A stretch of DNA of 64,000 nucleotides. Source: Bryobacterales bacterium. Lineage in GTDB: Bacteria; Acidobacteriota; Terriglobia; Bryobacterales; Bryobacteraceae. Below are positions 7,998-17,223 of this stretch, piece by piece. The translations under genes and the position numbers were made by a program. The DNA is taken from the NCBI GenBank assembly GCA_019261985.1, contig JAFAQY010000121.1:124001-188000 (forward strand), in the 5' to 3' direction. Every line of letters begins with the position of its first letter. Within the stretch, counting starts at the first letter, position 1. The notes beneath the pieces were generated by a model, which saw only the letters and a list, made by a program, of their open reading frames with translations, was not told where the DNA came from and made no database searches.

Positions 7998-10900
7998 CTA
8001 ATCCCCGAACTCCATCGCCGGCTCCGGAGCCCGAACAGCCTTGCGGCTTCGCCGCCACGTCAGAATGCTGGACATGTACGTATAAACCACCGGGGTCAAG
8101 TAAAGTGTCATCAGTTGCGATACCATCAGACCGCCGACCACGCACAGGCCGAGCGGGCGGCGGGCCTCGCCGCCGGCGCCGTAGCCCATCGCCATCGGCA
8201 GAGCGCCGAGCATGGCGGCCATCGTGGTCATCATGATGGGGCGAAAACGGATGAGGCAGCCTTGATAGATCGCCTCCGCGGGGGACTTGTCGGTGCGCCG
8301 CTCTTCCTCCAGCGCGAAATCGATCTGCATGATCGCGTTCTTCTTCACAATTCCGATCAACATCACCAGGCCGACGAATGAATAGATGTTCAGCTCGTTT
8401 CCGAAAATGATGAGCGTCAGCAGCGCTCCCACGCCCGCCGAAGGAAGACCGGAAAGAATGGTGATGGGGTGGATGTAGCTTTCGTACAGCACTCCAAGCA
8501 CGATGTAAACCACGCCAATCGCCACTACCAGCAGCAAGCTGAGGTTCGACAGCGACGACTGGAACATCTGCGCATTTCCGGAGAAGCTGCCAGTCACCGA
8601 CGGAGGAAGGACGCGCGCGGCCAATTCGTCGACTGCGCTCACCGCTTGACCTAGGGAAACGCCCGTCTTCACGTTGAATGACAGCGTCACCGAGGGAAGC
8701 TGGCCGGAATGCGCGATGCTCTGCGGACCCACGGACGGCGTAACTTTGGCCAGCGAATCAAGGGGCACCAGCTGGCCATTGCCCGCCTTGAAGTAAATCT
8801 TCGAAAGATAGTCGGTCCACTCCTGGTATTTCGGCTTCATCTCCTCCAGGACTTGGTACTGATTTACCGCTGTGTAGATATTGCTGGTCAGCTCGGGGCC
8901 GTACGCGCTGTACAAGGCGTTTTCGATTTGTTTCGCGTTCAACCCGTACAGAGCGGCGCGCTCGCGGTCGATCACCACCGACATCAGAGGGTTCTTCATC
9001 TGCAAATCGGTGCCGACGTCGGCGACTTGGGGCAGCTTCGAAATATCTTCGGCCATGATCTCCGCCCATTTATAAAGCTCGTCGTTGTCGAACGCCTGGA
9101 GCGTGAACTGGTAGTTGCTGCTGGATTGCCGTCCGCCGATGCGAATCGCCTGCGGCAAGTTTACATATACCCTAAAGCCAGGGAAATTCGAGATCTTCGG
9201 CCGCAGTTTGTCCGCCAATTGTTGCGCGGATAGCGGACGATCCTTGCGCGGCTTTAGCGTGACCTGCATCTGATTGTAGTTGCCGTTGCCGACGTTCGCG
9301 AGGAAGGTTTCGACGTTCGGATCGGCCCGCAGAATGTCGGCCAGGCGCTTCTGGTACTCCACCATCTTGTAGAAGGAAGTGCCCTGCGCAGCCTGAAGAT
9401 TTACCTGCAACTGGTCCTGATCGACATCCGGGATGAATCCGGTGGGCACTATCTTGAACAGATGCACGGTAAGCGCAAGCACGCCGACAAAAACGATGGC
9501 CATCACCGGGCGCCATTTCAATACGCGCCGTAAACTCCACTCGTAGCCGCGATAGGTTTGTTGAAAGCACCACTCGGCCCAGCGCGACCACCACGGCTCC
9601 GTGCCCTTCGGACGCACCTTCAGGAACCGGCTGCAAAGCATCGGAGTAAGCGTCACCGAGACCAGGCCGGAGATCAGGATGGCGGTGGTGATGGTTACGG
9701 CAAACTCGCGGAACAGGCGGCCCAAAATGCCGCCCATGAACAGAATCGGGATGAACACCGCGGCCAGCGAGATGGTCATCGAAATAATCGTGAACCCGAT
9801 TTCCTTCGACCCTTTGAGCGACGCCTCCATGGGCGATTCGCCGTGCTCGATATGCCGCATGATGTTTTCGAGCATCACGATCGCGTCGTCGACAACAAAG
9901 CCGATCGAAAGAATCAGCGCCATCAGCGAGAGGTTATCCAGGCTGTACTTGAATACTGCCATCATCGCGAACGTGCCCAAAAGCGCAAACGGAAGCGCCA
10001 TGCTCGGAATGATGGTGGCGGAAGCGTTGCGCAGGAAGAGGAAAATCACGCCGATCACCAGCAGCAGGGTGACCAGCATGGTGACCTGAATATCGTCGAA
10101 CGACTGCCGGATTGTCTTGGCGCGATCGAAGCGCACGCCGAGCGTCGCCGATGGCGGCAATTGGGATTGTAGTTGCGGTATCGTCGCCTTAATTGCGTCC
10201 GTGACCGCGATCGTATTCGCGCCCGGCTGGCGCATCACCTGAAGCTGTACGGAGCGCTGCTGGGTATTGGCCGTATACACCCAGGCGGCGGACCGCGTCT
10301 CCTGAACGCTATCCACGACGTCGGCGATTTCGTTCAGCCGCACAGGCGCCTTATTGCGATAAGCGACGACGACGTTTCCGAACTGCGCCGCGTTCTTGAG
10401 TTCCGCGTTGGTGGTGAGGGTGAACGTTTGCATCGGGCCAAATAGCGTGCCCGTGGGCAGATTGGGGTTGGCGGCCGCAATCGCCGCGTCCACTTCGTTC
10501 AGACCGATACGCTTCGACACCAGCTTGTCAGGATCCACCTGCACGCGCACGGCGTACTTTTGCTGGCCTTGGACATTCACCTGCGAAACGCCGTTAATCG
10601 TCGAAAGCCGCGGCATCACTAGGTTTTCCGCGTAATCGTCCAACTGGCTCATGGGCAGCGTCGGCGAAGTCAGCGTCATCTGCATGATGGGCTGGTCGGA
10701 CGGATTCTGCTTCTTGAACGATGGCGGGAAAGGCATCGGCGGCAGAAGCGGCAACACCTCGGCTATGGCCGTTTCCACGTCCACGGCGGCGCTGTCAATA
10801 TCGCGATCCAGGCTGAACTGAAGCGTGACCTGGGTCTGCCCGGTGCTGCTCGATGAGACCATCGAATCGAGACCGGCGATCGTCGTGAACTGGCGCTCAA

Positions 10901-11099
10901 GCACAGTGGCCACGGACGAAGCCATCGTGGCCGGGTCGGCGCCCGGAAGATTCGCTTGTACGTTGAGCGTGGGGAAATCAACCGTCGGCAGATCGCTGAC
11001 CGCGAGCGTGAAATAGGCCACTACGCCGAAAAGAGCAATGGCCGCCATCAGCAAACTGGTGGCGATAGGACGCCGGATGAAGATCTCCGATAGGTTCAC
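7998..11099 (-). CDS. RND efflux pump inner-membrane transporter (first of tandem pair)
   Basis: 1033 residues with the complete HAE1-RND architecture. The first helix is in FIRRPIATSLLMAAIALFGV, the aspartate pair is in GFVVDDAIVMLEN, and the helix-10 lysine is in GIVKKNAIMQIDFALEEE. The two large periplasmic porter/docking regions have normal size. It is clearly a paralogue of the next gene, sharing long identical stretches at helices 1, 4 and 10-11. That suggests heterotrimeric assembly as in MdtBC, although this is inference. It starts 11 bases after the adaptor gene, so the three are co-transcribed from upstream of 12427. Confidence 0.93.
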   Translation of the reverse strand: MNLSEIFIRRPIATSLLMAAIALFGVVAYFTLAVSDLPTVDFPTLNVQANLPGADPATMASSVATVLERQFTTIAGLDSMVSSSSTGQTQVTLQFSLDRDIDSAAVDVETAIAEVLPLLPPMPFPPSFKKQNPSDQPIMQMTLTSPTLPMSQLDDYAENLVMPRLSTINGVSQVNVQGQQKYAVRVQVDPDKLVSKRIGLNEVDAAIAAANPNLPTGTLFGPMQTFTLTTNAELKNAAQFGNVVVAYRNKAPVRLNEIADVVDSVQETRSAAWVYTANTQQRSVQLQVMRQPGANTIAVTDAIKATIPQLQSQLPPSATLGVRFDRAKTIRQSFDDIQVTMLVTLLLVIGVIFLFLRNASATIIPSMALPFALLGTFAMMAVFKYSLDNLSLMALILSIGFVVDDAIVMLENIMRHIEHGESPMEASLKGSKEIGFTIISMTISLAAVFIPILFMGGILGRLFREFAVTITTAILISGLVSVTLTPMLCSRFLKVRPKGTEPWWSRWAEWCFQQTYRGYEWSLRRVLKWRPVMAIVFVGVLALTVHLFKIVPTGFIPDVDQDQLQVNLQAAQGTSFYKMVEYQKRLADILRADPNVETFLANVGNGNYNQMQVTLKPRKDRPLSAQQLADKLRPKISNFPGFRVYVNLPQAIRIGGRQSSSNYQFTLQAFDNDELYKWAEIMAEDISKLPQVADVGTDLQMKNPLMSVVIDRERAALYGLNAKQIENALYSAYGPELTSNIYTAVNQYQVLEEMKPKYQEWTDYLSKIYFKAGNGQLVPLDSLAKVTPSVGPQSIAHSGQLPSVTLSFNVKTGVSLGQAVSAVDELAARVLPPSVTGSFSGNAQMFQSSLSNLSLLLVVAIGVVYIVLGVLYESYIHPITILSGLPSAGVGALLTLIIFGNELNIYSFVGLVMLIGIVKKNAIMQIDFALEEERRTDKSPAEAIYQGCLIRFRPIMMTTMAAMLGALPMAMGYGAGGEARRPLGLCVVGGLMVSQLMTLYLTPVVYTYMSSILTWRRSRKAVRAPEPAMEFGD

Positions 11100-11110
11100 T
11101 CGCCCCGCTC

Positions 11111-12427
11111 CTAACCGGAACGCCTGCCGCCTGTATCGCCGCCCTGATTGCCTTGACCGCCCTGGCCGCCTTGGCCGCGGCCGCGCCGGCCCTCTCCGGT
11201 CTGAACCTTGCTCCCGGGTTGCAGGCGCAATTGCCCTTCCGTGACCACCGTCTCACCCGGCTCGATTCCTTTCAGGATGACCAGATCCTGATCTACGCGA
11301 GGCCCGGGCGTCACGTTGCGCGCCTCCACAGTTTGATCGTTCTTCACCACATAGATAAACTGCCCATCCTGCCCGTTTTGTACAGCTTGGTTGGGCACCG
11401 TGATCGCCCCCGGCTGAGTGGTCAGCCGCAACGTCACGTTCAGAAACTGTCCCGGCCACAAGCGGCGGTCTTTATTTTGGAAAGTTCCCTTTAGCTTGAT
11501 GGTGCCGGTCGTGGTGTCCACCGTATTATCGATAAACGTCAGCACACCCTGCTCCGCTTCCGTGCCGCCGTCCTGAGGACGGGCGACTACGGGCAGATTG
11601 CCCGTCGCGGAATATCGCTTGATGTCCGCCAAGCGCGCCTCGGGAACCGCGAACGTAACGTAGATCGGCTCGATCTGGTTGATAGTGGTGACCTCGACCG
11701 TTAATGGCGCCACCGTGTTTCCGACCTTCACGCCAATATTGCCGGTCCGGCCGTCGAGAGGCGAATTGATAACCGTGTAGCTGAGCTGAACGTTGATGTT
11801 GTCGATATTAGACTGATCGGCTCGGATCTGCGCTTTTGCGCTTTCAATTGCGGCGCGATCGGCTTCTACGGCCTTCGAGAGCGCATTCGCATTGGCGCGG
11901 AGCTGATCGCCCTGATCTCGCGATGCGATTCCTTCCTTCACTAGCGCCTCGGTACGATCGGCTGTGAGCCCGGCATAGCGCTGGTTGGCAATATCGTGCT
12001 CCAGGTTCGCTTCCGCTTGCGCTTCCAGAGCCTTGCTCCTGGCCACGTTCGCTTCCGCCTGCGCGAGTTGCGCCTCATACAAGCGCGGGTCTACGCGGAA
12101 CAGCTTCTCGCCGGCCTTAACGTAATCGCCCTCGTTGAAGTACACATCGGTGATCTGGCCGGCGATCTGCGATTTCACGCTAATCGTTTTGTAGGCTTCG
12201 ACCGTTCCGACCGCCTGGATCTCGATAGGCACGTCGCGCTGGACGGCGGTCGCGACGACCACCGGGACCGCTCCGCCTCCGCCCCCTCGACCCTTGCCCT
12301 TGCCCTTTCCGGTGCCCGCGTCGGCGTCGACGGAGGAAGAAGCGCAAGCCGTGAGGAACAACAGCGTTCCCGCGGTCACCCCCAGGGCGATTTTACGAAA
12401 CGTCGGTTTATGGATAACAATTCTCAC
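11111..12427 (-). CDS. RND periplasmic adaptor lipoprotein (membrane fusion protein)
   Basis: 438 residues from a GTG start at 12427. The signal sequence ends in a lipobox, LLFLTAC (Cys at about residue 28), so it is a lipoprotein. A Gly/Lys-rich linker (GKGKGKGRGGGG) follows. Then comes the biotinyl-lipoyl-like entry (AVGTVEAYKTISVKSQIAG), a long alpha-hairpin coiled coil (residues about 105-215), and beta-barrel and membrane-proximal domains. The far C-terminus is again Gly/Arg-rich (GRRGRGQGGQGGQGNQGG). It links the pump to an outer-membrane channel. As first gene of the operon it should set the promoter position, but the 313-base upstream gap shows no operator I can defend. Confidence 0.92.
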   Translation of the reverse strand: MRIVIHKPTFRKIALGVTAGTLLFLTACASSSVDADAGTGKGKGKGRGGGGGAVPVVVATAVQRDVPIEIQAVGTVEAYKTISVKSQIAGQITDVYFNEGDYVKAGEKLFRVDPRLYEAQLAQAEANVARSKALEAQAEANLEHDIANQRYAGLTADRTEALVKEGIASRDQGDQLRANANALSKAVEADRAAIESAKAQIRADQSNIDNINVQLSYTVINSPLDGRTGNIGVKVGNTVAPLTVEVTTINQIEPIYVTFAVPEARLADIKRYSATGNLPVVARPQDGGTEAEQGVLTFIDNTVDTTTGTIKLKGTFQNKDRRLWPGQFLNVTLRLTTQPGAITVPNQAVQNGQDGQFIYVVKNDQTVEARNVTPGPRVDQDLVILKGIEPGETVVTEGQLRLQPGSKVQTGEGRRGRGQGGQGGQGNQGGDTGGRRSG

Positions 12428-12740
12428 GTGATTGTAGGCCTAGTATACTTTCCCACGCGGCAACTTGCATTTGCAGAATGGCAGGGCATTTACTTACCAC
12501 CGCGCACAACGCCGGTACCCGAGAAAGGCGCACAGAGGCGCGCGAAGCGCTAAATCCCTGGATAATTGGCGCTCTGGTGCGTCCGCAGGTTACGCTCGCC
12601 GGAACTCGTGTACGGCGCACATTGGCGAGGCAACTCCCGACCCGTCAGCAACATAGCACGTTTCAAACCACCCCTCATATGGCATACTGCAAATTGGCCA
12701 AATGCACCCACTGCCTTCTGGCCGACCCAGGCCTAACAGC
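12428..12740. other. Intergenic gap between divergent efflux operon and cmk
   Basis: This gap must hold divergent promoters for the RND operon and cytidylate kinase. I looked for short ORFs, hairpins and direct repeats and found nothing convincing. The reading frames here are short and have no ribosome site. Confidence 0.4.
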
Positions 12741-13394
12741 ATGGAAAAACGAGTAATTATCGCGATAGACGGCCCCGCCGGAGCGGGCAAGAGCACGGTC
12801 GCGCGGGACGTCGCCCGGCGATTGGGGTTTTTATATATCGATACAGGCGCAATGTATCGGGCTGTGGCGCTATGGGCGCTACGCACGGGGATCGCAATGG
12901 ACGATCCGCACCGGTTAGAACAACTCGCGCAACAGGCTGAGATCGAATTCACCGCCGGCAGGGTGCTGCTGAACGGCGAGGATGTAACGGAATCGATCCG
13001 CGAGCCGCAGGTCAGCGAAGCTGCGTCGAAGGTCGCGGCGTACGGAGGCGTGCGCCGCGCGATGCGCGAAGAGCAACGGCGGATTGCGTCAAACCACTCA
13101 TCGGTTATGGAAGGGCGGGATATCGGAACCGTAGTTTTTCCCGAGGCCCAGATCAAAGTTTTCCTGGATGCCAGCCCCGCGGAACGCGCCCGCAGGCGGG
13201 CGGCCGAGCTGGGCCTTGAGAATAGCCGCGCGGTGGCTCAGGAGATGGAACACCGCGACCGGCGGGACCGGACTCGGGTTGAGGCTCCGCTAACGCAAGC
13301 GCCGGATGCGGAATATGTGGATAGCAGCCGGATGACGCAGGAGGAGGTCACCGAGGCGATCTTGAGGCTTGTCAGGAAAAGAACCTCGCACTAG
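12741..13394 (+). CDS. cmk: Cytidylate kinase
   Basis: 217 residues. The enzyme phosphorylates CMP and dCMP with ATP in pyrimidine nucleotide salvage and synthesis. The P-loop is GPAGAGKST (residues 11-19). The CMP-binding region includes DTGAMYRAVALWAL, and a second conserved segment is MEGRDIGTVVFPEAQIKVFLDA. The LID-like arginines are in EMEHRDRRDRTR. I chose ATG 12741 because the P-loop then sits at the usual distance from the N-terminus. An in-frame ATG at 12702 would add 13 residues with no family counterpart. In many bacteria cmk precedes rpsA or ispH; here it stands alone and is followed by a repeat element. Confidence 0.95.
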   Translation: MEKRVIIAIDGPAGAGKSTVARDVARRLGFLYIDTGAMYRAVALWALRTGIAMDDPHRLEQLAQQAEIEFTAGRVLLNGEDVTESIREPQVSEAASKVAAYGGVRRAMREEQRRIASNHSSVMEGRDIGTVVFPEAQIKVFLDASPAERARRRAAELGLENSRAVAQEMEHRDRRDRTRVEAPLTQAPDAEYVDSSRMTQEEVTEAILRLVRKRTSH

Positions 13395-13398
13395 CGCT

Positions 13399-13466
13399 GT
13401 AGGGCAGGTTTCCGCCTACGGCTGGCTTCAGCCCGCCCACGGTTACGTGAAGTTCTGCAACTAAGC
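13399..13466. repeat. Dispersed twin-hairpin repeat with conserved tail
   Basis: The copy begins TAGGGCAGG just after the cmk stop. Its second hairpin closes on a TTCA loop (GGCTGGC/GCCCGCC). The final 26 bases (13441-13466) match 62888-62913 with two mismatches. The first hairpin arm is degenerate here. It sits between two same-strand genes, where it could act as an mRNA hairpin. There is no T-run, so it is not a classic intrinsic terminator. Confidence 0.65.
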
Positions 13467-13545
13467 AACTAGACCGACTTCGCGTCTTCTCTTGCGCGGA
13501 AGAAATTTCGCAGCCTAAACGTCGAACAGCCTGAACGGAGGTGTT

Positions 13546-14112
13546 ATGAATCGGGTTCGTGGCGCTACCATTCGCCTATTGACACTCGTTGCCGTCACCA
13601 CTCCCTCATGGGCCAAGGGCGATATGGTTCTTATAGAGATCATGGGTGGACACCTTCCATCCACAATCATGATTACCGACCCCAAGATCAACGACTTCAA
13701 TATATGGGCTGGCCCTGGGGTCAACGGAGTCGCTTTGAACCAAGCCGAAGGATTCATCATCAATTGGACAGCAGGGGTGGCCTCACCATCAGGGCGTGAT
13801 GCTGAACATTACCAAGTGTCCTTTTATGTCGGTTGCCGCACCATACCGGACGATCCGAAATGTCTTGCAGAGAAGGCTCATCTCGCCTACGTCGTGCTGT
13901 ACGACTACGATCGCAAGTCGAAACAGGGTTTCGTTTATCTTCCTCGCATCAACGAACCCTGGGGTGATTTGAATGGTGGCTCGATCTATCGCGGCAAGGG
14001 CGTTGAGGGCCACTGGTTTCGCGCAACCGAAGCGTGGCAGAGTTTCGTGCAACCGATCCTCGACAAACGAATGCCCGGCGCGTCGGCGCCAGACACCAGC
14101 AACCCGCGGTAA
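13546..14112 (+). CDS. Secreted protein of unknown function
   Basis: 188 residues starting at ATG 13546 with an excellent ribosome site (CGGAGGTG). Residues 1-23 form a Sec signal peptide ending TPSWA-K. The mature protein has two cysteines (GCRTIPDDPKCLAE) that could form a disulfide in the periplasm, and several aromatic/Gly patches (FNIWAGPGVNG, FIINWTAG). There are no transmembrane helices after the signal. I do not recognise a family. It is convergent with the CzcA-type pump gene, three bases away, and shares no obvious function with it. Confidence 0.65.
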   Translation: MNRVRGATIRLLTLVAVTTPSWAKGDMVLIEIMGGHLPSTIMITDPKINDFNIWAGPGVNGVALNQAEGFIINWTAGVASPSGRDAEHYQVSFYVGCRTIPDDPKCLAEKAHLAYVVLYDYDRKSKQGFVYLPRINEPWGDLNGGSIYRGKGVEGHWFRATEAWQSFVQPILDKRMPGASAPDTSNPR

Positions 14113-14115
14113 AGT

Positions 14116-17100
14116 CTAACTGCCGTCGGAGTCGTGTTGCGTCGCGCTGAACGAGAAACCCGCCGCCTCACTTGTACGGTTCGTGGAACAGATCCATTCA
14201 TAAATCACCGGCAGCAGCAACAAAGTCAGCAGAGTAGAGCTGAACAGCCCTCCAATCACCACGCTCGCCAATGGCCTCTGGACTTCTGCCCCCGTCGAAG
14301 TTGAAATCGCCATAGGAATAAAGCCGAAACTGGCCACGAATGCCGTCATCAAAACGGCGCGCAGTCTGCGTCGCGCGCCGTTGAGCACTGCGTCGCGCAT
14401 AGCCATGCCCGAGTAGCGCATCTGATTGATGGAACCAATGAGAACCACGCCGTTTAGCATTGCCACACCGAACAGCGCGATAAATCCCACCGATGCGGAG
14501 AGGTTGAGATTCATTCCGCGGATCCAAAGCGCCGCTACGCCCCCGACCAGGGCGAATGGAACGTTTCCCACCACCAGCAGAGCCAGTTTTACCGAACCGA
14601 AAGTTAGGTACAGCAGGATGAAAATCAACGCGATCGCAATCGGCACGATCAACGTTAGCCGCCGGGTTGCCCGCTGCTGATTCTCAAACTGTCCGCCATA
14701 TTCGACGAAGTAGCCTGTGGGAAGGGCGATATCCCGATCGATCCGGGCGCGTACTTCGGCGACGAAACTTCCCAAATCCCTGCCTCGGACATTGGACATC
14801 ACGACGATGCGCCTCTGACCCTGTTCCCGGTTAATCAATTCAGGGCCGCGCCTGACACCAACCCTTGCGACCTGCTCCAAAACGACCTGTTCGCCGCCGG
14901 GCGCGCGTAACAAAATGTTGCGCATGGCATCCGGATCGGTGCGATACCGGCCGGGAAGGCGAAGCGCCACGGTATAGCGCCTCTGCCCGTCGAGCACTTC
15001 CGAAATGACGTCGCCCGATCCGCCGCTCGAAACCGCCTCTTCCACATCCGTGACGTTCAGGCCGTATCGCGCAAGCGCGGCGCGATCGACGTTAACCGAT
15101 AGCTCGGCGACTCCGGAAGTGATCTCCATCTGCGGCTCGGCCGCGCCGCGCGCCCCGGAGACTACTCGCAGAACCTCCTGCCCAATCCGATCCAGCTCGC
15201 GGAAATCGTCTCCGAAAACCTTCACGGCGAGATCGGCCTTTACTCCCGAAATCGTTTCGTCGATGCGCATCGCCATCGGCTGCGTAAAGCTGTACGCCAC
15301 GCCGGGGATCTTATCCAGCTCCTTGGCGACTGCCTGGATAAGCGCCTCCTTGGTATGGAATCGCGTCCACGTTTCCATCGGGCGCAACAGCAAATACGTG
15401 TCGCCCTCGTTGATTCCCATAGCTTCCGTGGCGAAATCCGGGCGTCCGATTTTTATCACCACATCGGCGATTTCGGGAATTTGCCGCAAGCGCCGCTCGA
15501 TCCTCTTGCTGATTTCAATAGACTCGGTCAGAGAAACGCCCGGCAATTTGCGGGTTTCGACCAGAATCGATCCTTCATCCAGCTTGGGCATGAATTCCGT
15601 CCCCATGAAATAAAGGGACCCGAGCGCAATCGCCAGCATCACGGCGGCCGCGGCTACGGTCAGTACGCGAAATCTCATGGCCCCGATTAAGAGCCATGAA
15701 TACCCACGCGCGGTCCTGCTCATGATTCTCCCTTCGCGTTTCGCCGCCGCCCCCGTGCGGAAGCTGAAGGATGCCAGCAACGGAACCATGGTCAGCGCCA
15801 GCAACAAAGAACCGGCGAGCGCCGCGCAAACAGTGATAGCCATCGGGCGGAACATGCGTCCTTCCAGCCCTTGTAAGAACAGGATCGGGAGATAGACGGC
15901 AACTATGATAATGACCGCAAAGGTCATTGGCCTGGCCACTTCATGGGCGGCATGCCGCACCGATTCTAAGGGAGATTCGCGGCCATGCTGTTCACGCAAC
16001 CGGCGCACCGAGTTCTCCATCATGACCACGGCTCCATCGACGATCATGCCGAAATCGATGGCCCCCAGGCTCATCAGATTCGCGCTAATGCCAAACAGCC
16101 GCATCCCGAGAAAGCCGATGAGCATCGAGAAAGGAATGATGGCGGCTGTGATAAGCGCCGCGCGCAAGTTGCCCAGGAACAGCAGCAACACGATCGTCAC
16201 CAGCACAAAACCCTCGAACAGATTTTTTTCAACGGTATGGATGGTGCCGTCGATCACCAAGGACTGATCGTAGAAGGGGACCAGCTTCACGCCGGCCGGC
16301 AGATGTAGCGAGGCGATCCGTTCCTTCACCCGTTCAATAAGCTGCTTGCCGTTTTGGCCCTTGAGCATGATGACCATTCCGGATACGGTTTCGCCGTTCC
16401 GCAGCGTGGCGCCTTCGGGCGGCGCGGACCCGATGCGCACTTCGCTGACTTCGCGCAACAACAGCGGTGTGCCGCCTTTGGAATGCAGGACGATATTTCC
16501 CAAATCCGCAACCGTGGACGCCCGCCCGGCGCCGACCAAAGTGTATTGCTCCGAGGCGTGCTCGATATAACCCCCGCCGAAATTGGTATTGTTCTCCTCC
16601 ACGCGTTGCGCGACATCGTGCAGAGTGAGCCCGTACCGGTCGAGCAGAGCCGGATCGGCCACGATCTGGAACTGTTTAGTCTGGCCGCCCCAGGCGTTAA
16701 TTTCGCTCACGCCGGGAAGCGTGCGCAACTGCGGTTTGATGACCCACTCGTGCAAATCCTTCAGCTCCATCGCGTTCATCGGGCCGGAAAGGGTGTATTG
16801 ATAAAGTTCTCCGAATGCGGTGGCGGGAAGGCCCAACACAGGTTGAATCCCGCGCGGAAGGGTGGAGGATATCTGCTGCAACCGCTCGGCGACAAGCTGA
16901 CGCGCGAAATACATCGCCACGGAGTCATCGAAGACGACGGTCACCATCGAAAGCCCCAGCTTGGACAGCGAGCGTACTTCTTCCTTGTTGGGCAGCCCGA
17001 GCATGGCGCGCTCGATCGGATACGTAACCAGCTGTTCTACTTCGGTAGGCGGCAAAGCCGGCGCATCCGTCACCACCACCACCTGATTATTCGTGAGGTC

Positions 17101-17220
17101 GGGGAAGGCCTCTACGGGAATGGTGTAGAGCGCATACCCTCCTACTCCCAGCAGGGCCGCCAATGCGAAAAGAAACAGCCAGCGATATGCAAGCGTAAGG
17201 TCGATAAGCCGGTTGAGCAT
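14116..17220 (-). CDS. czcA: Heavy-metal RND efflux transporter, CzcA-type
   Basis: 1034 residues. The heavy-metal-efflux RND signature in helix 4 is DFGMIVDGAVVMMEN. It matches the DFGxxxDGAxxxxEN pattern associated with divalent cations (Zn/Co/Ni/Cd), unlike the Cu/Ag pumps whose motif differs. It also carries YPIERAMLGLPN near the N-terminus and the FIALFGVAMLNGVVLI segment in the C-terminal membrane half. As inner-membrane pump of a tripartite CzcCBA complex it would expel metal from periplasm or cytoplasm using the proton gradient. It begins three bases after the adaptor gene. Metal specificity is inferred from the motif and the His-rich upstream protein. Confidence 0.9.
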   Translation of the reverse strand: MLNRLIDLTLAYRWLFLFALAALLGVGGYALYTIPVEAFPDLTNNQVVVVTDAPALPPTEVEQLVTYPIERAMLGLPNKEEVRSLSKLGLSMVTVVFDDSVAMYFARQLVAERLQQISSTLPRGIQPVLGLPATAFGELYQYTLSGPMNAMELKDLHEWVIKPQLRTLPGVSEINAWGGQTKQFQIVADPALLDRYGLTLHDVAQRVEENNTNFGGGYIEHASEQYTLVGAGRASTVADLGNIVLHSKGGTPLLLREVSEVRIGSAPPEGATLRNGETVSGMVIMLKGQNGKQLIERVKERIASLHLPAGVKLVPFYDQSLVIDGTIHTVEKNLFEGFVLVTIVLLLFLGNLRAALITAAIIPFSMLIGFLGMRLFGISANLMSLGAIDFGMIVDGAVVMMENSVRRLREQHGRESPLESVRHAAHEVARPMTFAVIIIVAVYLPILFLQGLEGRMFRPMAITVCAALAGSLLLALTMVPLLASFSFRTGAAAKREGRIMSRTARGYSWLLIGAMRFRVLTVAAAAVMLAIALGSLYFMGTEFMPKLDEGSILVETRKLPGVSLTESIEISKRIERRLRQIPEIADVVIKIGRPDFATEAMGINEGDTYLLLRPMETWTRFHTKEALIQAVAKELDKIPGVAYSFTQPMAMRIDETISGVKADLAVKVFGDDFRELDRIGQEVLRVVSGARGAAEPQMEITSGVAELSVNVDRAALARYGLNVTDVEEAVSSGGSGDVISEVLDGQRRYTVALRLPGRYRTDPDAMRNILLRAPGGEQVVLEQVARVGVRRGPELINREQGQRRIVVMSNVRGRDLGSFVAEVRARIDRDIALPTGYFVEYGGQFENQQRATRRLTLIVPIAIALIFILLYLTFGSVKLALLVVGNVPFALVGGVAALWIRGMNLNLSASVGFIALFGVAMLNGVVLIGSINQMRYSGMAMRDAVLNGARRRLRAVLMTAFVASFGFIPMAISTSTGAEVQRPLASVVIGGLFSSTLLTLLLLPVIYEWICSTNRTSEAAGFSFSATQHDSDGS

Positions 17221-17223
17221 TGG

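Noticed and set aside
7623-8381. 252-codon plus-strand open frame across the RND pump junction
   Set aside because: Antisense shadow of two intact pumps; composition is Arg/His-rich as expected of GC-rich antisense frames.
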